From NCBI GenBank assembly GCA_035763125.1, contig DASUBU010000091.1, forward strand, positions 1-21,087: a DNA stretch of 21,087 nt, written 5' to 3'. Shown here piece after piece: positions 15,273-21,087 of the stretch; position 1 is the first letter of the stretch, and every line of letters starts with the position of its first letter. The notes beneath the pieces are model-generated. The model was not told the DNA's origin. It was given only the letters and a program-made list of their open reading frames with translations, and searched no databases. A program made the position numbers and the translations under genes. The DNA comes from SMAG-U1939 sp035763125 (GTDB taxonomy: Bacteria; Chloroflexota; Ktedonobacteria; Ktedonobacterales; JADMIN01).

Positions 15273-16526
15273 GTGCTCTCGCCATTCGGCCGGGCATGGC
15301 AGTCTGTTGGCTGGGGCCTCCTGCTGGCAGCCATGCTGGCGGCGGGGCTGACGGCATGCAGTGGCGACAAGACGGCCGACAGCGCGTTCACCATCGCAAC
15401 GATCCTACCGATGAGCGGCGCCGATGCCCCGCTCGGTCAGGCCATCCAGCGCGCGGTGGATCTCGCCGTGCAGCAGAATGCCACGCTCGGCGGCGGCCAT
15501 CGCCTCACCGTCACGCACGTGGATGAAGTGGCCGGCGCTCTCGACCAGGATGCGGCTACCCTGGTCGGCGACCAGCGCGTGGTGGGGATCGTCGGCCCGC
15601 TGGCCAGCGAGTCGGCCGTCACGCTGCTACCGATCGTCGGACAGCAGAGCATCGTCACCATCAGCCCCGGCGCGACATTGCCCGGACTGACGCAAGCCGA
15701 TCAGGCCAAGGCGGAGGGCCTCGACTTCGCGCAGTTGCACCCCAAGGGCACGCCCGCGGCGTTCTTCCGGCTCCCCCAGACCGACCGCACTGCCGGCAAA
15801 GTCGCCGCCGACCTCGCCGTCGCCCCCACACAAGCGCACGGGCTCGCCGCGCACGCCGTCTTCATCGTGGATGACGGCTCACTCTCTGGCAAGACGCTGG
15901 CTGCCGCCTTCAGCCAGGAGCTACGCGCCAGGCAGGGCGCGGTCGCCGGCCAGTCCTCCATCGCGCTCACCACGCCAGATAGTGCGCAGGCGGCCGTTTC
16001 GGCCATCATCGAAGCCAATCCCGACCTCGTCTTCTTCGCCGGCGGCACCACCGCGGGCGCGGAGCTGCGCGCCACGCTCTCGCTGACCGGCGCGCCGGGG
16101 CTTGTCATCCTGACCGCCGGCCCCATCGCCGATCATCCAGGGTGGGCCAGTGCGGTTGGCATGCCGGCCGCGGCGGCAAACACGACAGCGCTCCTGCCGG
16201 CGCAAGAGCTTTCCGCGCTTTCCGGCGCGAAGGACTTCGTCGCGGCCTATCGCGCCGCCTATCCAGGCGCCGAGCCGCTCCCACAGAGCGCCCTGGCCTA
16301 CGATGCAGCGATGGACGAGATAGCCGCCATCAAATCGCTCATTGCGTCCGGCAAGCCTGTCAGCCGCGCGGCCGTGCGGGCGGCGGTGGCGACCGCGAAG
16401 TACGCCGGCATCACTGGCACGCTGGCGTTCAACGCCAACGGCGAGAATACGACGCCGATCAGCTTCAGCCTCTACACTTGCGACCTCAAGGGCGCGTGGC
16501 ACTATCAGCGCAGCCTGAAGGGTTGA
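15273..16526 (+). CDS. ABC transporter substrate-binding lipoprotein (branched-chain amino acid/LivK-like, Peripla_BP_6)
   Basis: This extracytoplasmic type I binding protein begins, after a lipobox LTAC (Cys29), with the family opening FTIATILPMSGADAPLGQAIQRAVDLAV. It continues with VVGIVGPLASESAVTLLPIV, ISPGATLPGL, DLVFFAGGTTAGAEL and FVAAYRAAYPGAEPLPQSALAYDA, which match the Leu/Ile/Val-binding fold. I chose the GTG at 15273 because AAGGAG lies 10 bases upstream and a compact signal peptide follows (417 aa). The frame also opens at an ATG at 15216, which overlaps the preceding stop and has no ribosome binding site. No LivHMGF-type permease or ATPase genes are nearby, so it is an orphan component, or has a sensing role. 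Ligand cannot be predicted. Confidence 0.92.
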   Translation: MLSPFGRAWQSVGWGLLLAAMLAAGLTACSGDKTADSAFTIATILPMSGADAPLGQAIQRAVDLAVQQNATLGGGHRLTVTHVDEVAGALDQDAATLVGDQRVVGIVGPLASESAVTLLPIVGQQSIVTISPGATLPGLTQADQAKAEGLDFAQLHPKGTPAAFFRLPQTDRTAGKVAADLAVAPTQAHGLAAHAVFIVDDGSLSGKTLAAAFSQELRARQGAVAGQSSIALTTPDSAQAAVSAIIEANPDLVFFAGGTTAGAELRATLSLTGAPGLVILTAGPIADHPGWASAVGMPAAAANTTALLPAQELSALSGAKDFVAAYRAAYPGAEPLPQSALAYDAAMDEIAAIKSLIASGKPVSRAAVRAAVATAKYAGITGTLAFNANGENTTPISFSLYTCDLKGAWHYQRSLKG

Positions 16527-16584
16527 CGCCACAGGCGCCTGGGTTATCGCCCATCGCCGCGCATGGCACCATATTCATCGCAGG

Positions 16585-16613
16585 TTGCTCTGATCTCGGC
16601 TACTCGATACAAT
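16585..16613 (+). promoter_or_regulatory. Promoter of the SGNH hydrolase gene
   Basis: TTGCTC (16585-16590) and TACAAT (16608-16613) are 17 bp apart. A start near 16620 precedes the ATG at 16648 by about 28 bases. Because the -10 overlaps the alternative ATG at 16612, the later start is favoured. Confidence 0.55.
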
Positions 16614-16647
16614 GTGCAGGGCGGCTGATGTGGAGCGAGGCGGGACA

Positions 16648-17355
16648 ATGCAGGGACGACGGGGGCGGAACCGACGGCAGAGCCGCTTGCTCCGCATCGT
16701 GCTGACACTGGCGCTCGGCACGGTGCTCTTGCCGCTCACCACGGTCAGTCCGCCGCCGCCACCACCAATCCCCTATCCGGTGTATTTCCTCGGCGACAGC
16801 ATCACCGCCGGCCGCGCGGCGACACTGCCGCGCTATACGTATCGCGAGCGGCTGGTTGCGGACCTCCGCCGAGACAAGCGCCGCAACGTGATGGAGATGG
16901 GCAGGTGGGGCAGCGGGTGGCGTGCGGCCAACACGCTAGGCGCCGTGGACGCCGACCCCCCGAGCGCCAATACGGCCGTCATCGTCGTCGAGATCGGCAC
17001 CAACGACGTGAGCGGGAACCTGTCCGGCACCAACGTTACCAATCCAGCTACATTCGATGCGGAGTACTCGCAGCTAATCGCAGAGGTCCAGTCGGCAGCG
17101 CCCAGCGCGACGTTCGTCTGCCTCTCAGTCTGGTGGCCAGCGCAGGCCGCCATCGCCTACAACGCCACCATCGCGCGTGATTGCCCCGGCGGCCACTATG
17201 CCGACATCACCAGCATGTTCGCAGACAGCGCGTTCCACGGCCCAGCGGGCGTGCCGGAGGACTGGTACTTCCCGCATTGGACCACCGACACGTTCCACCC
17301 CAATAATGCTGCCATGGCGGCCATTGCCCAGCTGATCGAGACGTGGCTCGTGTAG
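16648..17355 (+). CDS. Secreted SGNH/GDSL-type hydrolase
   Basis: The 235-residue protein belongs to the SGNH superfamily of esterases, lipases and carbohydrate deacetylases. The catalytic nucleophile Ser51 lies in FLGDSITAGRA (block I), Asn119 in EIGTNDVSGN (block III), and Asp214 and His217 in TTDTFHPNNAAM (block V); an oxyanion Gly is likely in GRWGSGWRA (block II). A basic N terminus followed by a hydrophobic segment (about 15-33) acts as a signal peptide or membrane anchor, then comes a six-proline run (35-40). The ATG at 16648 has a GAGGCGGG site upstream. The ester substrate is unknown. The acyltransferase-3 gene converges from the other side, so acylation and deacylation of an envelope polymer is a possible, unproven pairing. 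Confidence 0.92.
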   Translation: MQGRRGRNRRQSRLLRIVLTLALGTVLLPLTTVSPPPPPPIPYPVYFLGDSITAGRAATLPRYTYRERLVADLRRDKRRNVMEMGRWGSGWRAANTLGAVDADPPSANTAVIVVEIGTNDVSGNLSGTNVTNPATFDAEYSQLIAEVQSAAPSATFVCLSVWWPAQAAIAYNATIARDCPGGHYADITSMFADSAFHGPAGVPEDWYFPHWTTDTFHPNNAAMAAIAQLIETWLV

Positions 17356-17371
17356 GGCAGGCTCAGGGGCC

Positions 17372-17395
17372 AGCGGAGCGACTACACTCTCCGCT
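17372..17395. terminator. Hairpin between convergent genes, possible bidirectional terminator
   Basis: AGCGGAG (17372-17378) and CTCCGCT (17389-17395) form a perfect 7-bp stem around a 10-base loop. It is placed in the 65-bp gap between the stops of the convergent SGNH hydrolase and acyltransferase genes. Neither strand has a T-run, so the call rests on position and stem. Confidence 0.45.
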
Positions 17396-17420
17396 CAAGC
17401 GCGCATCTGGGCGTCTCGCG

Positions 17421-18638
17421 CTAGATCGGGACAGCACTCTGCTCCCGTGTGACCGGAACCGGCACGCGTTTCGGCTGGCCCCAGTGTGCACGGATGGCCC
17501 GCCGCAGTGGCGACTCCAAGAACTGGAAGCTCAGGCCCGCTACTCCAATCACGAGGACGGCATACACCGGGATGAGCAGCGGATTGCCGGTGGACATCTG
17601 GAATTGTGCAGCCGCGAACATGCGCAGCAACTGCCAGAGGGGATCGTGCAGGATATAAACACCGTAGCTGATCTCGCCGAGCCAGACCACCACCGGACGC
17701 GCCAGGAGCGCCGCGATGACGCCGCGCTGGAAGGCCAGCAGCACGATGAGAACGGAGAGCAACGGCATCGTGGCGCCAGCCGCGAAGTCAATCCCATCCG
17801 ACCGAATGCCAAACTTGAACAAGAGCATCAATGCGCCGGCGAGGGCGATGGCCGCACCGGCGGTGAAGACGTCGAAGCCGAAACTGGTGAGGCGGCGGAT
17901 CAGCGGGAAGGCGCTTGCCCCGTGGCGGACAAAGAGCACTCCTAGCGCCGCGCCGGCAACAAACTCCGGCGTACTTGGAAGCGGGTTGTAGCGCACGATC
18001 GAGCGCCAGCCCGCCAGTGACGAAAGATCAGTGCTGCTACCAAACTCATTGAGCGCGAGGAGCGTGAGGACGAGGAGCACCCACGCGCCTACAAAGACCA
18101 TCCACAATCCGCGGCGTCCGCGCCGGGCGATCAGCGGCAACAAGAGTGGGAAGAGCACGTAGAAGAACGCTTCTACCGAGAGACTCCAGCTCGGTTGGTT
18201 CCAGGCCTGCGTTGACGGTATCCACGCCTGCAGCATCAGCAGATGTGAGACGCCCGACGACGCGGCGCCATGTGGGTTGACGCCATGCAAGATATAGGGC
18301 CAGAAGGCCAGCGCGAGGCCGAGCAGGTACACTGGATAGATACGTGCCACGCGCGCCACCCAGAACGGCCGCGCTCCCCCGTGTACCTTCCCGTCGGCGG
18401 TGACATAGGTATAGGCGAGGATGAATCCCGAGAGTAGGAAGAAGAAGTCCACTGCAAGATGCCCTTGCAGGATCAGCACATCGAGCGGCGTGTGAGGGCC
18501 GAGCAGATAATGCAGCTCCCCGCCGTGGAGCGACGGAAAGCGGAACTCGAGCGCGTAATGGTAGACCACCACCCAGAGCGCAGCCAGAAAGCGCGTACCC
18601 GTCAACGCACGCAGAGAGACACGGCCCACGTCGCGCAC
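17421..18638 (-). CDS. Acyltransferase family 3 membrane protein (OafA/YrhL-like)
   Basis: This 405-residue polytopic membrane protein is an acyltransferase-3 member, which moves acyl (often acetyl) groups to sugars of envelope polymers or exported metabolites. The first helix carries RALTGTRFLAALWVVVYHYALEF with the conserved His27. FFFLLSGFILAY, ARIYPVYLLGL, QPSWSLSVEAFFYVLFPLLLP (Glu156), WLGEISYGVYILHDP and FQFLESPLRR follow in the expected order, with about ten hydrophobic segments. I prefer the GTG at 18638, with GGAAGG 6 bases upstream; the frame extends to an ATG at 18758 but that part is Arg/Cys-rich and unlike the family N terminus. No C-terminal SGNH domain is fused, but a separate SGNH hydrolase gene is the convergent neighbour. 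Confidence 0.94.
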   Translation of the reverse strand: MRDVGRVSLRALTGTRFLAALWVVVYHYALEFRFPSLHGGELHYLLGPHTPLDVLILQGHLAVDFFFLLSGFILAYTYVTADGKVHGGARPFWVARVARIYPVYLLGLALAFWPYILHGVNPHGAASSGVSHLLMLQAWIPSTQAWNQPSWSLSVEAFFYVLFPLLLPLIARRGRRGLWMVFVGAWVLLVLTLLALNEFGSSTDLSSLAGWRSIVRYNPLPSTPEFVAGAALGVLFVRHGASAFPLIRRLTSFGFDVFTAGAAIALAGALMLLFKFGIRSDGIDFAAGATMPLLSVLIVLLAFQRGVIAALLARPVVVWLGEISYGVYILHDPLWQLLRMFAAAQFQMSTGNPLLIPVYAVLVIGVAGLSFQFLESPLRRAIRAHWGQPKRVPVPVTREQSAVPI

Positions 18639-18700
18639 TCCGTCCCTTCCCCACACACCCTCTTGCGCGGCGCATGACGCCCGCCGGCGAACGTGGCGCC

Positions 18701-18729
18701 AGTCTAGCATGACCGCGCTGCCGTGGCAG
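18701..18729 (-). promoter_or_regulatory. Possible promoter of the acyltransferase gene
   Basis: On the minus strand CTGCCA (18729-18724) and TAGACT (18706-18701) are 17 bp apart. The -10 is identical to the one proposed for malQ. It predicts a leader of about 55 bases to the GTG at 18638 and would exclude the upstream ATG at 18758. Confidence 0.4.
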
Positions 18730-18837
18730 CCCTGGGGGTACTCATGTCGCGCGGGCAACGGCGGCGGTCATTAGGGCACTGGCCTGCTTCGCCGCGAAAC
18801 CAGCCTCCCGAGCATTCGGCAGGATGCCAAATCCGTA

Positions 18838-20619
18838 TTACTCCCGCTTACTGCGCCGCCGGGAGAGCACAAGCACCAGCGCCGCGACGACGATCAGCGC
18901 GGCCAGCGCGAGCGCCGTGTAGAGCAGCACGCCGCCGAGATTGACGCGCGAGCTGTTCGCGCTGCCGCTCGTACGCGAGCCTGAGACGGTGGGGGTGACC
19001 GCAGCGTCCGGCTGATCGCGCGGAACGGGCAGCGTCACGAGCGGATTCGACGGCGGCACGCCGCTCTGCTGGAAGCGGGCGTAGGGGTTGATGTACACCG
19101 GCGCCTGTGGGGTAACGGTGAGTGACTTCGCAACGGTGCGCGCTCCGCCAGGGCCGCTCACGGTGAGGGTCAGACTGTATGTGCCGGCGTTGACGTACGT
19201 ATGCTGGACGGCCTGGCCGCTGACGCGCGTGCCGTCGCCGAAGTCCCAGGCATAGCTCAGCGCGCCGGAGCCGGCCGGCGCGAAGGACGCCGCTGCATCG
19301 AGGGTGAGCGGCAGCCCAGCCATTGCTGGCCCCACGTCGCTGATCGCGGCGATTGGCTTGCCGTCCGGCGCCACGCTGCCGAGCACCTCCGGCTGACTCA
19401 GCATCCAGGTCGTCAGCATGCCGGGCAGCGCGAGCGAGAGCTGCAGTGCCTTGGCCGCGGACGACTGGCCGCTGGCGTAGGTGTTCATCAGCTGGATGGT
19501 ATCCTGCGGCTGATCGTAGGGGTACGACCACGGCGGTGGAGTGGGCGCGCTGTCGTAGTAGGTGAAGTTGCCGATGAAGGTGGCATCGGGCGCGCCGGCC
19601 AGCGTAAAAGGAATCTGGTCGCTGGAGCCAATCTCGTCGTCTTGAAGCTGCACCTGGCGGCTGGCGTCATCGGCGGTGAAGATCGGCAAGCTGACCGGAC
19701 TGCCGGCGTCATCCTGGTAGTCGAGCGTGGTGTAGCCGAGCGCCTGGAACTGGGCAAAGACGGCCGGCACAGCCTGGGCCATCAGCGCGCGGAAGCGGGT
19801 GAGAGCATCGCGCCGAGCGGGGGAAAGCTGGTCCTGGTGGGGATAGAGCTTGTTATTCTGGAGCGGCGAGAGCATGGTGTAGAACGGCAACACAGGGTTG
19901 CTGGCCTTGCCCAGGAAGCGCAGCGGATAGGCGATGCCGTTCTGCTCTTCGTTGAACATCGCGACGATATTGGCGCTGTCGCCGTTGACCGTCGCGTTGA
20001 GGTAGTAGAACGAGCCGTAGACGCCCTGCTCCTCGGCGTCGAAGATCACGAAGCGCAGCGTGCGCGCGGGATAGACGTGGCGCGCACGCCAGTAGTCGGC
20101 CATTGCCTTGGCCACCGCCAGCTCGATGGCGCAGCCGCTGCCGTCGTCGTTGGCCGACTGCGTGGAGCTGGCCTCGCCGTCGTAGTGACAACCGATCACC
20201 ACCATCTGCTCGGGATGCGTCTGCCCTGGCACCGTCACCTCGACATTGAAGGCCGGAATCTTCGCCGGACGACCGCTCCAGCCCTGAACCGTGAATGGGT
20301 CGCGCCGCGCCACCGTGCCGAAGCCATCCAGGTCGCGCAGCATCTCAGCCTGCCAGTAGTCGGCGAACTCGTCGTGGCCGTTCTGCGTGACGGGCAGATT
20401 CGTGTCATAGCCAGCCTCACGCCGCTGGAAATGCGTCGCCATATATGCGAGCTGCTCGTAGACGTAGGTCGGATCAACCGCCGGCAGATCAGGCGGCGCG
20501 CGGCGCACCGCAGAGGCAGATGTGGCAGGCGCGAGGGCCGCGGCAGTGGCGGCACTCAGCGGCAGCAGCGTGCCGGCGAGCAACCCAGCCAGCAGAACGA
20601 GCGACGCGAGACGACGCAC
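18838..20619 (-). CDS. Secreted M28-family peptidase with PKD domain and C-terminal membrane anchor
   Basis: This 593-residue protein starts at a GTG with GGAGG 5 bases upstream. A signal peptide (1-28) is followed by an M28 (aminopeptidase Y/S-like) catalytic region, about 45-400. Zinc motifs: His145 in GCHYDGEA, Asp158/159 in ANDDGSG, Glu196/197 in FDAEEQG. Two usual ligand positions differ: the Asp after the central strand reads Asn223 (MFNEEQNG), and the late His reads Asp369 (YPYDQPQDT). SSDQIPF replaces the common SDHxPF. A PKD domain (about 421-503, with YAWDFGDGT and HTYVNAGTYSLTLTV) and a Ser/Thr-rich spacer follow, then a transmembrane segment (560-586) ending in RRRSKRE, so the protein would face outward, membrane-held. 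It may cleave peptides near the cell surface; activity with altered ligands is uncertain. Confidence 0.92.
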   Translation of the reverse strand: MRRLASLVLLAGLLAGTLLPLSAATAAALAPATSASAVRRAPPDLPAVDPTYVYEQLAYMATHFQRREAGYDTNLPVTQNGHDEFADYWQAEMLRDLDGFGTVARRDPFTVQGWSGRPAKIPAFNVEVTVPGQTHPEQMVVIGCHYDGEASSTQSANDDGSGCAIELAVAKAMADYWRARHVYPARTLRFVIFDAEEQGVYGSFYYLNATVNGDSANIVAMFNEEQNGIAYPLRFLGKASNPVLPFYTMLSPLQNNKLYPHQDQLSPARRDALTRFRALMAQAVPAVFAQFQALGYTTLDYQDDAGSPVSLPIFTADDASRQVQLQDDEIGSSDQIPFTLAGAPDATFIGNFTYYDSAPTPPPWSYPYDQPQDTIQLMNTYASGQSSAAKALQLSLALPGMLTTWMLSQPEVLGSVAPDGKPIAAISDVGPAMAGLPLTLDAAASFAPAGSGALSYAWDFGDGTRVSGQAVQHTYVNAGTYSLTLTVSGPGGARTVAKSLTVTPQAPVYINPYARFQQSGVPPSNPLVTLPVPRDQPDAAVTPTVSGSRTSGSANSSRVNLGGVLLYTALALAALIVVAALVLVLSRRRSKRE

Positions 20620-20728
20620 AGCATCCTCCGCCTTTCTTTCCCCTCGCTGGGCCCATCTGCCGGCGCGGCGGCCCTCCAGCGCGCTTGCCCGCCATCACTC
20701 GCTGAGTATGACGCCGTGAGTGCGTAAG

Positions 20729-20737
20729 ATTATCGCA
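20729..20737 (-). promoter_or_regulatory. Extended -10 element, probable promoter of the M28 peptidase gene
   Basis: Read on the minus strand, TGC precedes GATAAT, an extended -10 with 5 of 6 consensus positions. No good -35 is found at 16-18 bp upstream, as is common for extended -10 promoters. The predicted leader is about 100 bases. Confidence 0.35.
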
Positions 20738-20968
20738 GATCACAGTGTAAAGACACCTGGCCTACAGCCGTGGGGATGCTCAACGCGGACGTGGGCCCCA
20801 CACAGCGGGCGATCATATCGGCGTAATGGCGCGCTCTCACGCACTTCGATGCCGACGCGTCCCCCCTACAGCGTCCCTACTATCGGGTGCCACGCGCGCA
20901 GCGTCAAGCCCGTCGCTTTGCGAAATGTAACGTCACCCCGCGGCCTTAGCCCAAAGCTCGCTATCCCA

Positions 20969-20999
20969 TTGACTTTGCCCACGGAGCCAGGCATACTAT
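20969..20999 (+). promoter_or_regulatory. Possible promoter for a right-edge gene
   Basis: TTGACT (20969-20974) is followed by CATACT at 17 bp (20992-20997) or TACTAT at 19 bp (20994-20999). Either -10 is 4 of 6 to consensus. It lies about 45-50 bp upstream of the ATG at 21043. Confidence 0.35.
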
Positions 21000-21042
21000 G
21001 CTCTACACAAGCAATGGGTATTGTCTCTGGGGGAACCTCCCG

Positions 21043-21087
21043 ATGTGGATAAGCCTCTTCCGCTACTCGTGGCGAGGCTGGCTCTGG
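21043..21087 (+). CDS. Possible start of a membrane protein, cut by right window edge
   Basis: An ATG at 21043 opens a frame of 15 codons to the window edge, reading MWISLFRYSWRGWLW. A GGGGGAA site lies about 8 bases upstream and a plausible promoter lies about 45 bp upstream. The Trp/aromatic-rich start resembles the first residues of a membrane protein, such as a transporter permease, but too little is visible to name it. Confidence 0.35.
   Translation, partial: MWISLFRYSWRGWLW

Larger units (their letters stand above)
20620..21042. other. Divergent intergenic region between the peptidase gene and a possible right-edge gene
   Basis: No convincing gene is seen in this 423-bp stretch; an open plus-strand frame from 20720 to 21052 has low-quality, Arg/Pro/Ser-rich sequence. 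It contains a likely minus-strand extended -10 for the peptidase gene (20729-20737) and a possible plus-strand promoter near its right end (20969-20999). The middle (about 20760-20950) shows no repeat or structure that I could support. Confidence 0.6.

Noticed and set aside
19201..20727. 508-codon plus-strand frame opposite the M28 peptidase
   Set aside because: It is antisense to a gene with clear motifs, and its sequence (Arg/Val/Gly/His-rich, no domain) is typical of the shadow of a GC-rich gene.
20720..21052. 110-codon plus-strand frame near the right edge
   Set aside because: Low-complexity Arg/Pro/Ser content, no ribosome binding site, and it overlaps the peptidase promoter region and the probable start at 21043.

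Overview
This is a high-GC bacterial window (strong G/C third-position bias, GTG starts, conventional sigma-70-like promoters and AGGAGG-type ribosome binding sites). The gene set suggests a Chloroflexota or similar high-GC, possibly single-membrane bacterium: lipoproteins and membrane-anchored surface proteins without outer-membrane genes, a DUF6391-like gene inside a pgeF/yggS/yggT/yggU cluster, and a large DUF4011-type helicase. The taxonomic placement is inference; no rRNA or other marker gene is present.

Layout. (1) 1-406, minus: membrane protein cut by the left edge. (2) 525-5939, minus: a very large (about 1804 aa) DUF4011-type superfamily 1 helicase fused to a PD-(D/E)XK nuclease and ending in a four-cysteine tail, a candidate stand-alone nucleic-acid defence protein. 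A perfect 22-bp palindrome lies upstream of it. (3) 6173-7303, minus: UgpC/MsmX-type sugar ABC transporter ATPase with no permease nearby. (4) 7304-8080: a 777-bp gene-poor stretch with 21-bp tandem repeats and several hairpins, ending in the malQ promoter. (5) 8081-9568, plus: malQ, 4-alpha-glucanotransferase. (6) 9682-10989, plus: membrane-anchored PQQ-type beta-propeller. (7) 11120-14002, plus: compact operon pgeF - yggS - DUF6391-like - yggT - yggU. It resembles the division-associated clusters of Gram-positive bacteria, with the DUF6391-like gene where sepF usually lies. (8) 14198-16526, plus: two lipoproteins, one of unknown function with a TIM-barrel-like strand pattern and one periplasmic-binding protein of the branched-chain amino acid type. 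(9) 16648-17355, plus: secreted SGNH/GDSL hydrolase. (10) 17421-18638, minus: acyltransferase-3 membrane protein, convergent with the hydrolase. (11) 18838-20619, minus: secreted M28-type peptidase with a PKD domain and C-terminal anchor, with two non-canonical metal-ligand positions. (12) 20620-21042: promoter region. (13) 21043 onward, plus: possible start of a membrane protein cut by the right edge.

Functional picture. The ABC ATPase and MalQ fit malto-oligosaccharide import and use. The pgeF-to-yggU block is housekeeping, linked to envelope and division. The 14.2-20.6 kb part is mostly extracytoplasmic: binding protein, hydrolase, O-acyltransferase and anchored peptidase. The least explained parts are the helicase-nuclease with its palindromic upstream site, the TIM-barrel-like lipoprotein, the DUF6391-like protein and the altered M28 peptidase. 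No CRISPR array, tRNA, rRNA, insertion sequence or prophage gene was recognised.
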